Source: Nostoc mirabile CHAB5784 (GTDB lineage Bacteria > Cyanobacteriota > Cyanobacteriia > Cyanobacteriales > Nostocaceae). Taken from it: a stretch of DNA of 64,000 bases. The position numbers were made by a program, and so were the translations under genes. The notes under the pieces were generated by a model. The model did not search any database. It was not told where the DNA came from and saw only the letters and a list, made by a program, of their open reading frames with translations. The stretch is from assembly GCF_020829645.1 (NCBI RefSeq), contig NZ_JAIVFS010000042.1, positions 1-64,000 of the forward strand. The letters are read 5' to 3'. Each line of letters opens with the position of its first letter. The stretch's first letter is position 1. Positions 25,699 through 34,083 of this stretch are shown here, in pieces.

Positions 25699-25986
25699 AT
25701 GTCTGAAAACAAACCAGAAGAACTAAATTCACAAGCAGTACCCTTCTTTGCCAGATTTTTAGAAGGGCAAAGCTTTGAAGACCTATCTGATAAAGAATCA
25801 GAAGGGATTGGCGGTGGAAGTTGTGGTGTAACCAAGAAGGAGAAAGATGAATTAGTCCAAACTCTGAAGTTCCCATCTGATCAAGAAGATGGAGTAACGA
25901 AAAAGGCTCCCTCTGATAGTGATGAATACGCTGTTACTCAGAAGTACCCTTCAGACGGCGATGATCATGTGGTGGCAATAGAATAA
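25699..25986 (+). CDS. mdnA: Microviridin-type graspetide precursor with three core motifs
   Basis: 95-residue precursor of a ribosomal peptide that is cyclised by ATP-grasp ligases. The leader carries the recognition helix PFFARFLEGQ (residues 15-24) characteristic of microviridin precursors, then a Gly-rich hinge GIGGGSCG (37-43). The C-terminal half has three copies of the core TxKxPSDx(D/E)(D/E): TLKFPSDQED (55-64), TKKAPSDSDE (67-76), TQKYPSDGDD (80-89), ending HVVAIE. In the family, Thr and Ser form esters with Asp and Glu/Asp, and Lys forms an amide with the last acid; products are usually serine-protease inhibitors. A degenerate fourth unit (TKKEKDE, 45-51) lies upstream. GGAG 8 bp before the ATG gives a strong ribosome site. 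Confidence 0.93.
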   Translation: MSENKPEELNSQAVPFFARFLEGQSFEDLSDKESEGIGGGSCGVTKKEKDELVQTLKFPSDQEDGVTKKAPSDSDEYAVTQKYPSDGDDHVVAIE

Positions 25987-26057
25987 CTGCATACTTTTGA
26001 GTACACCAGAGATGCGGTTTTGAACAAGATTCTTAGAATAAAAAGACTGTTAGCTTT

Positions 26058-26080
26058 GCCAACTCCATTTAGGGGTTGGC
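26058..26080 (+). promoter_or_regulatory. Hairpin between precursor and ligase genes
   Basis: GCCAACTCC, loop ATTTA, GGGGTTGGC form a 9-bp stem with one G-T pair, 72 bp after the precursor stop and 82 bp before the first ligase. There is no uridine run directly after it, so it is more likely an mRNA-stability or attenuating structure than a full terminator. Such a structure would let the precursor be made in excess of the enzymes; this function is inferred. Confidence 0.5.
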
Positions 26081-26161
26081 TTCCCATTAAAACTAAGTTC
26101 ATTTTTTTAATGCTTTATTTTTTTAATAGTTGATAATACAAGAATCTAATAAAGATATTTT

Positions 26162-27166
26162 ATGCACGTTGACCGTGATGTGGTTTTATTAATCACCCAT
26201 AGTGGTGATTACTTCACAATAGATAGAGTTGCAGAAGCTGTATCAAAACGAGGCGCACAGCCATTTCGCCTTGATACTGATAAGTTTCCGATGACAGTAC
26301 AAATCGAGGCGAATTTCAGCAACTCTGGGAGCAATCATAAACTGGAATATGGCACTCGCTCTTTGAACACCGAGCAAGTGCAAGCAGTATGGATGCGACG
26401 TATCTGGCAACCTGATTTAGGTAAAGAATTAGCTCCACAATTCCAAGCAGCCTGTTCTAGTGAATCACTCGCAGTCTTAGATGGCTTTTGGGACAGTTTG
26501 AGGGGAGCTACCTGGGTGGATGATTTACAACGGATCAGTGCATCTGAAAACAAGCTACGCCAACTGAGAATTGCATCGGAAGTTGGTCTTGTCATACCTT
26601 GGACTATCGTCACCAACAATCCTCAACAAACACGAGAGTTTTTTAGGGAAGTTAAAGGAAAAATGGTTGCCAAGCTACTCAGACCTCTTTCTTATGGGAT
26701 GCAAGCCTCCTCTTTTTTCATGTATACCAGCGCCGTTAAAGAAGAAGACTTACTTGATGCTGAAACACTGCGCTATTGTCCAGTTGTGTTTCAAGAACAA
26801 ATCCCCAAACAGCTAGAACTACGCGCAGTGTATGTGAATGGTAATCTCTTTGTCGGCGCACTGGATGCCTCTGAGTATGCAGCATCCACCCAAGATTGGC
26901 GACATGGAACAAAAGAGGCTCTTACCTGGCAACCATATCAATTACCTGATAAACTAATCCGTTGCCTGGATGCTTTTATGGCAAGGTTTGGACTGATTTT
27001 TGGAGCATTTGACTTCATTAAAACGCCATCAGGGGAATACGTTTTTTTAGAAATTAATCCTACAGGAGAGTGGGGGATGCTGGAGAGAGATTTGGATTAT
27101 CCGATCGCAGATGCGATCGCAGATGCACTACTTTCACAAAATCCTAAGCAAAATGCTCTTACTTAA
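26162..27166 (+). CDS. mdnB: Graspetide ATP-grasp ligase, MdnB/MvdC-like (lactam-forming type)
   Basis: 334 residues. The N-terminus VVLLITHSGDYFTIDRVAEA, the segment AVWMRRIWQPDL and the Mg-binding end FLEINPTGEWGMLERDL are characteristic of MdnB/MvdC, the ligase that in known microviridin pathways closes the Lys-Glu amide after the esters are made. The core ATP-grasp lysine/arginine segments (GKMVAKLLRPLS; VVFQEQIPKQLELRAVYV) are present. It sits between the precursor and the second ligase on the same strand. The start codon has only a weak ribosome site. Assignment to lactam rather than ester formation rests on sequence resemblance to that subfamily. Confidence 0.9.
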   Translation: MHVDRDVVLLITHSGDYFTIDRVAEAVSKRGAQPFRLDTDKFPMTVQIEANFSNSGSNHKLEYGTRSLNTEQVQAVWMRRIWQPDLGKELAPQFQAACSSESLAVLDGFWDSLRGATWVDDLQRISASENKLRQLRIASEVGLVIPWTIVTNNPQQTREFFREVKGKMVAKLLRPLSYGMQASSFFMYTSAVKEEDLLDAETLRYCPVVFQEQIPKQLELRAVYVNGNLFVGALDASEYAASTQDWRHGTKEALTWQPYQLPDKLIRCLDAFMARFGLIFGAFDFIKTPSGEYVFLEINPTGEWGMLERDLDYPIADAIADALLSQNPKQNALT

Positions 27167-27250
27167 AAATTCACAACCAACTGACAGCTTTTATAAATTT
27201 AGGAACTTGTTAATTTTTAATTTTTAATTTTTAATTCGGAGCGAAGCGAC

Positions 27251-28216
27251 GTGACTGTTTTAATCATTACTCACAGCCAAGACAACGAAAGTATTCCTCT
27301 AGTTATTCAGGCAATTGAAGCCCAAGGTGGGAAAGCATTTCGTTTTGACACAGACCGATTTCCCACAGAAATCACCTTAGATGTTTACTATGCTAAAAGT
27401 GAGCGAGTTACTCTAAGCGTTGAAGACCAGACATTAGATTTGAGTGAAGTGTCAGCAGTTTGGTATCGCCGCATCGCAATTGGGTCAAGAATTCCCGACT
27501 CGATGGACAAGCAACTCAGACAAGCCTCACTCAAAGAATCTCGCGTTACCATTGAGGGAATGATTGCCAGTATTAAGGGCTTCCATCTCGACCCTCTGCC
27601 AAATATTCGCCGAGCCGAAAATAAGCAACTGCAATTACGAATAGCGCGAGAGATCGGTCTAGATACGCCACGTACTCTGACTACAAACAATTCAGTGGCA
27701 GTAAAGCAATTTGCCCAAGAGTGTAAGGAGGGAATAATTACAAAGATGCTCTCTTCCTTCGCTATTTACGATGAACAAGGACGAGAAAAAGTTGTGTTTA
27801 CGAATCCAATTTCATTTGAGGATCTGGACAACCTCGATGGATTACGTTTCTGCCCAATGACATTTCAAGAAAAAATCCCCAAGGCATTAGAATTGCGGAC
27901 AATTATTGTAGGCAAACGTGTGCTGACGGCTGCGGTTGATTCTCAAGCTCTGGATCAGGCGCGTTACGATTGGCGCAAACAGGGAATTGCCTTACTCGAC
28001 GCTTGGGAACCATATACTCTGCCTGAAGATGTGGAAGAGAAACTGCTCAAACTCATGGCAGAATTTGGTTTGAACTACGGAGCTATTGATATTATTTTAA
28101 CTCCTGATGGTCGTCATGTATTTCTTGAGGTTAACCCAGTTGGCGAGTTTTTCTGGTTAGAACGCTGTCCTGGCTTACCGATTTCTGAGGCGATCGCACA
28201 GGTTCTACAAAATTGA
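27251..28216 (+). CDS. mdnC: Graspetide ATP-grasp ligase, MdnC/MvdD-like (ester-forming type)
   Basis: 321 residues with GTG start, GGAG 9 bp upstream. It matches the MdnC/MvdD subfamily: TVLIITHSQDNESIPLVIQA at the N-terminus, AFRFDTDRFPTE, SAVWYRRIAIG, the ATP-binding segment GIITKMLSSFAIY, CPMTFQEKIPKALELR and the metal site FLEVNPVGEFFWLE. In characterised pathways this enzyme binds the PFFARFL leader helix and makes the two omega-ester bonds first. It is paralogous to the preceding ligase, from which it is separated by 84 bp holding three copies of a TAATTTT heptamer. No transporter or GNAT gene follows. Confidence 0.92.
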   Translation: MTVLIITHSQDNESIPLVIQAIEAQGGKAFRFDTDRFPTEITLDVYYAKSERVTLSVEDQTLDLSEVSAVWYRRIAIGSRIPDSMDKQLRQASLKESRVTIEGMIASIKGFHLDPLPNIRRAENKQLQLRIAREIGLDTPRTLTTNNSVAVKQFAQECKEGIITKMLSSFAIYDEQGREKVVFTNPISFEDLDNLDGLRFCPMTFQEKIPKALELRTIIVGKRVLTAAVDSQALDQARYDWRKQGIALLDAWEPYTLPEDVEEKLLKLMAEFGLNYGAIDIILTPDGRHVFLEVNPVGEFFWLERCPGLPISEAIAQVLQN

Positions 28217-28811
28217 AGGGGGCAGGAGCTATCTACTCAAAATTTAGAGAGAATTGGTATTAAAATATGTAGCTGTGAAAAGTATGCAATTAGTTATCTC
28301 AGAACTTGTACCAGCCACAACAACCGCCTCAGAATGAATGATACTGTTGGTCAATTTGCGAGGGGTTAAACTCCCCATCCCTAAAATCTTGGTTTTGCGT
28401 TGCTTTCCCGCCCTGCAATAAATTGCGGGCTAATAGCTAAAGTGCGTTTAAACGCACTGAAATTAAAGAAATTAAGATGGGGCTGATGGGTTAGATTCCC
28501 TACAAATTCGCCAGCACTATCATGAATTCTGGGGCTATCTTCTAAAGAAGGCTGAATAAGGATTGAGTCCACTTGAGTGGACTTGCGCTATTAGCCAGAG
28601 AATTCATTCTCTGGCGGGAAAGGAGGCAAGTGCAAGATATAACTTATAGAATTCGAGTGAAGAGATTCCCAAAGAAGACTTGTGATTCAGTTGATAAGCT
28701 GTTCCACATTTAAATTGCATCATTGCGGCGGGCAAGATGCCCACCCCACAAGAGTTATATAAATTTTAGATATGCAAACTAGATGTGGTTTAGCTTATAT
28801 GTAGTTACTAG
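28217..28811. other. Spacer with stacked palindromes
   Basis: No gene. About 28300-28645 carries a repeat related to 38840-39010: ACAACCGCCTCAGAAT, then CTTCTAAAGAAG, GAGTCCACTTGAGTGGACTT (near-perfect palindrome) and CCAGAGAATTCATTCTCTGGC (palindrome), ending CAAGTGCAAGATATAAC. A GGGCAAGATGCCCACCCCAC module follows at about 28730 and is shared with the 123-bp MITE interior. Confidence 0.55.
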
Positions 28812-29888
28812 TTAATGAACTGTCCCTCTCAATGATTCAGCATCAACGGGTTTGATTAGGAAAGTCTGCAATAGATGCCCAACAATGGAAGCTATCAAGG
28901 GTAATTTTTGGCAGAATTTGATAACTGGTGAGCGATTGCTGTTATTAATCTCTGCTAGTTTCAGATTAAGGTCAGAACACTTCTCCAACCGCCGGAAGAA
29001 CTCTGGATGATTTGTATTCAAAATCAGGGGAAATGCCCGCGCGGCGGTGTTATTTGTCTCTTGAATGACTCTGGTATTATATTCGCGCGGATCTATCCCA
29101 ATAGATTGATAAAACGTGGCGCGTTCAAATACTGTCAATGTGTGAGTAGCAAAAACACTCAATAAAAAGAAACGCACCCATAATCTAGCTCTCCAATTGT
29201 TCCATAATTGAGGTTGCGATCGCAGCAGTGCTTTAAAGAAATCTCCATGTCGATTTTCATCCTGACACCAACTTTCAAACTTACGGAATAGCGGATAAAT
29301 TTGGTGTTCTGGATGTTTTTCCATGTGGCGATACACCAAGATGTAGCGCCAGTAGCCAATTTTCTCAGATAGGTAGACTGTGTAAATAATCCACTCTGGC
29401 GGAAAGAAGGTATAAGTGCGATTTTTGGTTAAATAACTTAAGTCCAGGGAAAGATTAAAATCTGCCATTGACTTATTTAAAAATCCCGCATGGCGTGCTT
29501 CATCCCGCGCCATAAAATTAAAAGCATCCGCCAAAATCGGATTGCGGTTTTTCAGACGGCGCGATAACTCTTTAAACAGCAGAAACCCAGAAAACTCTGA
29601 AGTGCAGGAACGTTCCAAAAAGTCAATAAAGGCAACGCGCGTTTCTCCATCAATGTGATCCCAACACTGCTGAAATTCTTCATCACGGACAAAGTGATGA
29701 CGGTTATAGTCAGCTCGTAACTCCTCTACAATTGCCAGTAACTCAGCCTCCTGGGACGAAATATCCAACTGCGCCGCAGCTTCAAAGTCAGTAGTATAAA
29801 ACCGTGGTGTTAATAATGTTTCCTGAACAGGTGCTTTTACACCTGGTTTCAGCAACTCAGGTTCGCGGGTTTCCAGAGACTTAACCAT
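28812..29888 (-). CDS. acsF: Mg-protoporphyrin IX monomethyl ester oxidative cyclase
   Basis: 358-residue di-iron enzyme that forms the fifth ring of chlorophyll using O2. The iron ligands are visible: Glu in ERSCTSEFSGF, MARDEARHAGF and WCQDENRHGDF (ExxH pairs). Length and ends fit AcsF/ChlE. Cyanobacteria often hold two isoforms, one favoured at low oxygen; the divergent hemN gene 401 bp away suggests this copy may be the low-oxygen form (ChlA-II type), but sequence alone does not settle it. Also possible is that it is the sole housekeeping copy. Confidence 0.92.
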   Translation of the reverse strand: MVKSLETREPELLKPGVKAPVQETLLTPRFYTTDFEAAAQLDISSQEAELLAIVEELRADYNRHHFVRDEEFQQCWDHIDGETRVAFIDFLERSCTSEFSGFLLFKELSRRLKNRNPILADAFNFMARDEARHAGFLNKSMADFNLSLDLSYLTKNRTYTFFPPEWIIYTVYLSEKIGYWRYILVYRHMEKHPEHQIYPLFRKFESWCQDENRHGDFFKALLRSQPQLWNNWRARLWVRFFLLSVFATHTLTVFERATFYQSIGIDPREYNTRVIQETNNTAARAFPLILNTNHPEFFRRLEKCSDLNLKLAEINNSNRSPVIKFCQKLPLIASIVGHLLQTFLIKPVDAESLRGTVH

Positions 29889-30289
29889 AAGAATCCTTTG
29901 ATTATTTCATCCTTTAAAAGTTATATAAGCATAAATAGTTGTTTATAGACATCAGTTAAATTATTGAGAGTAAATTGTGAGAAATAAACTTATTACCCGT
30001 TGTTTCAGGAGAGTTTAAATGCTTATTGCACAATCAGTTTTGTTACTACTCAACTAGGATGTGTCTAAGGGTGAAAATCAGAAAAACATAAATAAATACT
30101 AATATCTTTATAGTTATATATAAATTAATAGTTAAATAATCTTAGGAGAAATAAAAATAGCTGGGATCTACATCGGCTTAGTCATTTGTCATTAGTCATT
30201 AGGCGTTAAGCATTGGTTATTTCCCCCTTCTTACTCCTCTGCTCCCCCTGCCTGCCCTTCACCTCATACATTCACTGGAAAGCAACTCA
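29889..30289. promoter_or_regulatory. Divergent acsF/hemN promoter region
   Basis: 401 bp between divergent genes must hold both promoters. The centre (about 30060-30150) is very AT-rich with no obvious operator. About 30180-30260 has copies of the heptamer TCATTAG/TCATTTG and a pyrimidine run of CTCCCCCTGCC type. No clear Fur-, NtcA- or MarR-like palindrome can be argued by eye. Confidence 0.4.
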
Positions 30290-31672
30290 ATGGTTTTTCT
30301 ATTACCTGGTGTCAAGTTTGATCTGGATTTGATTCAAAAGTACGACACTCGCGCACCTAGATACACCAGTTACCCGCCTGCTACAGAGTTGAGCGAAACA
30401 TTTACTGAAACTGATTTTAAGGCCGCGATCGCAGCCTCGAACCAACGCAAAACTTCTATGAGTCTATATTTCCATATCCCCTTTTGCCAAAGTGCTTGCT
30501 ACTTCTGCGGCTGTAATACGGTAATTTCCAACAACAAGAATATTGCCAAACCTTACGTGGAGTCTTTGGTTCAAGACATTAAAAACACCGCAGCTTTAAT
30601 CGATCCAGACAGAAAGGTGCTGCAAATCCACTGGGGAGGCGGTACTCCTAATTACTTGGATCGTCACCAAATAGAATTTTTATGGAAAAACATCAATCGC
30701 CATTTCAACATCGATCCACAAGCAGAAATCTCAATTGAGATTAATCCTCGTTATATAGATAAAAACTACATTTTCTTTCTGAGAGAAATTGGGTTTAACC
30801 GTATTAGTTTTGGCATTCAGGATTTTAATCGCCAAGTTCAAGTAGCTGTAAATCGTGTCCAGCCAGAAGAAATGCTATTTGATGTCATGAGTTGGGTTAA
30901 AGAAGCTAAGTTTGAAAGTGTGAATGTAGACCTTATTTATGGTTTACCTTATCAAACCCGCGAGACATTTCGGGAGACGTTGAAAAAAACTGTTGAGTTA
31001 GATCCTGACCGAATTGTTGTCTTTAACTTTGCATATATACCGTGGATTAAACTTACACAAAAAAATATTCCTCAAGAGGCGCTACCCCCAGCAGAGGAAA
31101 AGTTAGAAATTCTGAAAATGACCATTGAAGAATTGACGAATAACCAATATCTATTTATTGGGATGGATCATTTTGCTAAAACTAATGATGAACTAGCGAT
31201 CGCTCAACGCAATGGTACTCTCAAACGCAATTTCCAGGGCTACACTACCCACGCCCAGACAGAACTGTTTGGTTTTGGTTCTACATCCATCAGTATGCTA
31301 GAAGATGCTTATGCTCAAAACCACAAAGAATTAAAGGATTATTATCAGGCAGTTGCAGCGAGTGCTTTACCTGTTAGTAAAGGTATTAAGCTTACTCAAA
31401 ATGACATCATCAGACGGGATGTGATCATGGGCATTATGTCTCACTTTCAGTTGCATAAGCAAGATATTGAAAACAAATATGATATCAATTTTGATGAATA
31501 TTTCTCTGAGGAATTAGAGGCGTTAAAACCATTAGAAGCCGATGGTCTAGTTAGTTTATCAAAAAATCACATCCAGATTACAGATATCGGGAGATTACTT
31601 GTCAGAAATATTGCCGTTATATTTGATACTCATACCAGAACGCAAGAGACAAAATTTTCACGCGCCATTTGA
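30290..31672 (+). CDS. hemN: Oxygen-independent coproporphyrinogen III oxidase
   Basis: 460-residue radical-SAM enzyme that decarboxylates coproporphyrinogen III to protoporphyrinogen IX without oxygen. The cluster motif with its extra Cys (CQSACYFCGC) is present, as is the SAM-binding HWGGGTPNYL and the C-terminal HemN region. The N-terminus LIQKYDTRAPRYTSYPPA is typical of true HemN rather than the HemW paralogue. It is transcribed away from acsF; both make tetrapyrroles. Such genes are usually induced under micro-oxic conditions in cyanobacteria. Confidence 0.92.
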   Translation: MVFLLPGVKFDLDLIQKYDTRAPRYTSYPPATELSETFTETDFKAAIAASNQRKTSMSLYFHIPFCQSACYFCGCNTVISNNKNIAKPYVESLVQDIKNTAALIDPDRKVLQIHWGGGTPNYLDRHQIEFLWKNINRHFNIDPQAEISIEINPRYIDKNYIFFLREIGFNRISFGIQDFNRQVQVAVNRVQPEEMLFDVMSWVKEAKFESVNVDLIYGLPYQTRETFRETLKKTVELDPDRIVVFNFAYIPWIKLTQKNIPQEALPPAEEKLEILKMTIEELTNNQYLFIGMDHFAKTNDELAIAQRNGTLKRNFQGYTTHAQTELFGFGSTSISMLEDAYAQNHKELKDYYQAVAASALPVSKGIKLTQNDIIRRDVIMGIMSHFQLHKQDIENKYDINFDEYFSEELEALKPLEADGLVSLSKNHIQITDIGRLLVRNIAVIFDTHTRTQETKFSRAI

Positions 31673-32333
31673 TACCACTTTTGCAAATCTTGGCAAAATA
31701 GATATTATCCCCTCAATTTACCTTGAAAATAACGATTGAGGGAATCTATCTAATATGTTGCAATTATTAAAGTAATTATTGTGAGCAAACTGTGCTGTGA
31801 AATATAATAAACTCTTGGGAAAATCTGAATTTTAAAATAAACTATTACTAATTATCACAAAGCTATTACCTTTGATGATAAAAATTATCATTTAGGCAGG
31901 TCATTGAGATTTGAAATAAAAATTTTGCAAAAATCTTGGTTAATTATTTATCTGTAATTAAAGATAATCAATGATGAATGCTAACGAAACCGTTATAAAT
32001 TCGTCTGAGCTAGATTTTGACGCATCTCCAAAAAGTTAGATAATATTTTGACATCTTACTTAAGATAGATATAATAAATTGATTAATTTTTCAGTGCCTA
32101 TTTTTACAGCAAATTATGTCTAGACTGATGTATTGAATAATTCCTAATTTATCTGGCAAAACTTTCGTTTAGCATTTTTATGCTAAAAAATAAAAAATGC
32201 AAATTTTCATTCAAATATTTATTGATGTAAAGTTTTTTATCTAACTTTTGGATTTAGCATTTATCCCATGTGGTAGAAAGAATTGTCAGTCAGAGTTGAT
32301 AACTTAGAGACAAGTGAGATTGTTGAGGCAGTT
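31673..32333. other. AT-rich spacer, nothing identified
   Basis: Low-GC sequence with no open frame of note and no recognisable RNA or repeat family from this window. A run resembling a weak hairpin occurs just after hemN (CCTCAATTTACC ... ATTGAGGGAA, about 31711-31743), which may be its terminator. Confidence 0.45.
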
Positions 32334-32690
32334 ATGAGTATTATTGCTTGGATAGTTTTATAACTTTTGGCAGGTGCGATGCCAACTCTTGGAGAGGCTA
32401 GTCTGCGACACGCTGCGCGTAGCGTGCTTCCACGTTCGCGGAGCGTGCCGTAGGCAAGTGGTACGCCAACGGTGGGCTACGCTTACGCTAAAGCTATTTA
32501 TCTTGGCTATCAAGGCGGCAGACTTATCTCCACAATGATTTTGGGTATCATTGGTGCTTTAGTCGGTGGAAGTCTGTTTACCTTGCTACGAACAGGAACT
32601 CTGCAAATTACTGCGGCTGGCGCTGGTTTAATTCCTGGTATTTTAGTGGCTGTGTTCGGCGCAATTGTTGCTATTTATCTATGGGATTAA
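32334..32690 (+). pseudogene. GlsB/YeaQ-type small membrane protein gene interrupted by a repeat
   Basis: From ATG 32334 (GAGG upstream) the frame reads MSIIAWIVL then stop TAA, then LLAGAM, then ~30 codons of palindromic repeat DNA (GCTGCGCGTAGCGTGC, GTTCGCGGAGCGTGCCG) with a second stop, and resumes in the same frame at about 32480 with AKAIYLGYQGGRLISTMILG to the end (FGAIVAIYLW). The intact family has IVLGLxAGxIAKxI, so a Gly codon has become a stop and the repeat is inserted in the first helix-loop. A GTG at 32472 could still make a two-helix product. Family: transglycosylase-associated, stress-related small membrane proteins. Confidence 0.75.
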
Positions 32691-32885
32691 TCACAATAAG
32701 CAGCAATGCCTAATCGCTGATTGGCATTTATCAACACTGACATCACTACTGTATTTTATCAGTCTTCTAGTTCACCAGTTTGAGAAGCTATCAAACATTA
32801 AATTAGCTCTGTCTGGGAAAATACTAGGAGACAATAAAATAGCCGATCCTTTGGAGAACATCATAATTTTGGGAAGTGTAAATCT

Positions 32886-33578
32886 ATGTTTTTTCACAAA
32901 AAAGAGCCTATTCATGCAGTTAACGTTACTGAACCAAACCCTCGTTTTGCTCAGTTGCTTTTAGAGCAGTTTGGCGGAGCTACTGGAGAACTTAGCGCAG
33001 CACTTCAATATTGGGTTCAATCATTCCATGTTGAGAATGCTGGAATTAAAGACATGCTCCAAGACATTGCGATCGAGGAATTCAGCCATTTAGAAATGGT
33101 TGGTAAACTCATCGAAGCTCATACCAAAAATGTGGATCAAACAGAGGCTTATAAGAGTACTCTGTTTGCAATCCGAGGGGTTGGGCCTCATTTTCTAGAT
33201 AGTCAGGGTAATGCTTGGACTGCAAGTTACTTGAATGAAGGCGGAGATGTAGTGCGTGATTTGAGAGCTAACGTTGCAGCTGAAGCTGGCGCTCGTCAGA
33301 CTTACGAAGAGTTAATTAAGTTGGCAACTGACAAAGGAACCCAAGAGACTTTAGTGCATCTGTTAACACGAGAAATTTCTCATACCCAGATGTTTATGAA
33401 AGCTCTAGATTCGCTGGGTAAGTTGACAGATCCGTTCTTTGGTAATATTAAGCCAGATGAAACTGTTGCTCTTTACTACAACCTATCTACAGATGGTAAT
33501 GGTAAAGATGAGCGTGGCCCTTGGAATTCTGAACCAACATTTAAATATGTTGCGAATCCGCTAGAAAGTCACTCTTAA
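32886..33578 (+). CDS. Manganese catalase
   Basis: 230 residues. Di-manganese (non-heme) catalase: helical bundle with metal ligands in GATGELSAALQYWVQ, IAIEEFSHLEMVGKL and VAAEAGARQTYEEL and REISHTQMFMKAL, giving the Glu/His pattern of the family. Decomposes hydrogen peroxide in the cytoplasm. Nostoc-type cyanobacteria rely on such enzymes. A stem-loop terminator follows at 33624. Placed downstream of tetrapyrrole genes but separated by more than 1.2 kb, so not an operon. Confidence 0.92.
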   Translation: MFFHKKEPIHAVNVTEPNPRFAQLLLEQFGGATGELSAALQYWVQSFHVENAGIKDMLQDIAIEEFSHLEMVGKLIEAHTKNVDQTEAYKSTLFAIRGVGPHFLDSQGNAWTASYLNEGGDVVRDLRANVAAEAGARQTYEELIKLATDKGTQETLVHLLTREISHTQMFMKALDSLGKLTDPFFGNIKPDETVALYYNLSTDGNGKDERGPWNSEPTFKYVANPLESHS

Positions 33579-33623
33579 TTTCATAGATTGCAGTTAGAGC
33601 TTCTTGAAAACTCCCAATTATTA

Positions 33624-33650
33624 GGTGGGCTGTTTGCCCACCTTCTTTAG
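33624..33650 (+). terminator. Rho-independent terminator of manganese catalase
   Basis: GGTGGGC, loop TGTTT, GCCCACC, then TTCTTT. Seven G-C-rich base pairs 46 bp after the stop codon. Confidence 0.75.
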
Positions 33651-34083
33651 CAATAGTTAAACTGTTTGTCTACATCAGGGGTTTTTTGAGGGAGAATTTA
33701 GCTTTATCCAACCTAAAGCAATCTTAAATCATTCGTGAACAACAAGATTCCCGATTTCTTATACCGTTTCTCTGTGAAGCTGCACCCATATTTACCCCCG
33801 CCTTCGGCGTCCCCCCAAAGCATCGGGGGGACTACAGGGGGGTCGAATTAAGCGCATCTTTATATAGAATTGGTATTAGAGAAGTCGGGAATCTAAGCCG
33901 ATAAGTATTTGCTGATATTGATTTAGATGCAACACGCGCTTTGGATACATATCTCTGTGCGATATTGAAATTAAGCCACACTGAAGAAGTCGGAGCGATC
34001 GCCTCTTCAAATCTACCCCGACGTTTCTGAATTCAGAAATTAATTCAACTCAAAATTAAAACTAAGAATCAGGAGATTGATTT
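33651..34083. other. Spacer between Mn catalase and DUF3891 gene
   Basis: No convincing gene. A short reading of ILKLSHTEEVGAIASSNLPR at about 33970-34029 may be a decayed gene end, but no start or family is recognisable. The segment GGGGGGACTACAGGGGGG with CCCCCAAAGC forms a G/C-rich imperfect hairpin at about 33800-33842. AGGAGA at about 34071 is the ribosome site of the next gene. Confidence 0.4.

Noticed and set aside
32665..32964. 99-residue frame overlapping the start of manganese catalase
   Set aside because: Overlaps a well-supported gene in another frame and lacks a ribosome site.
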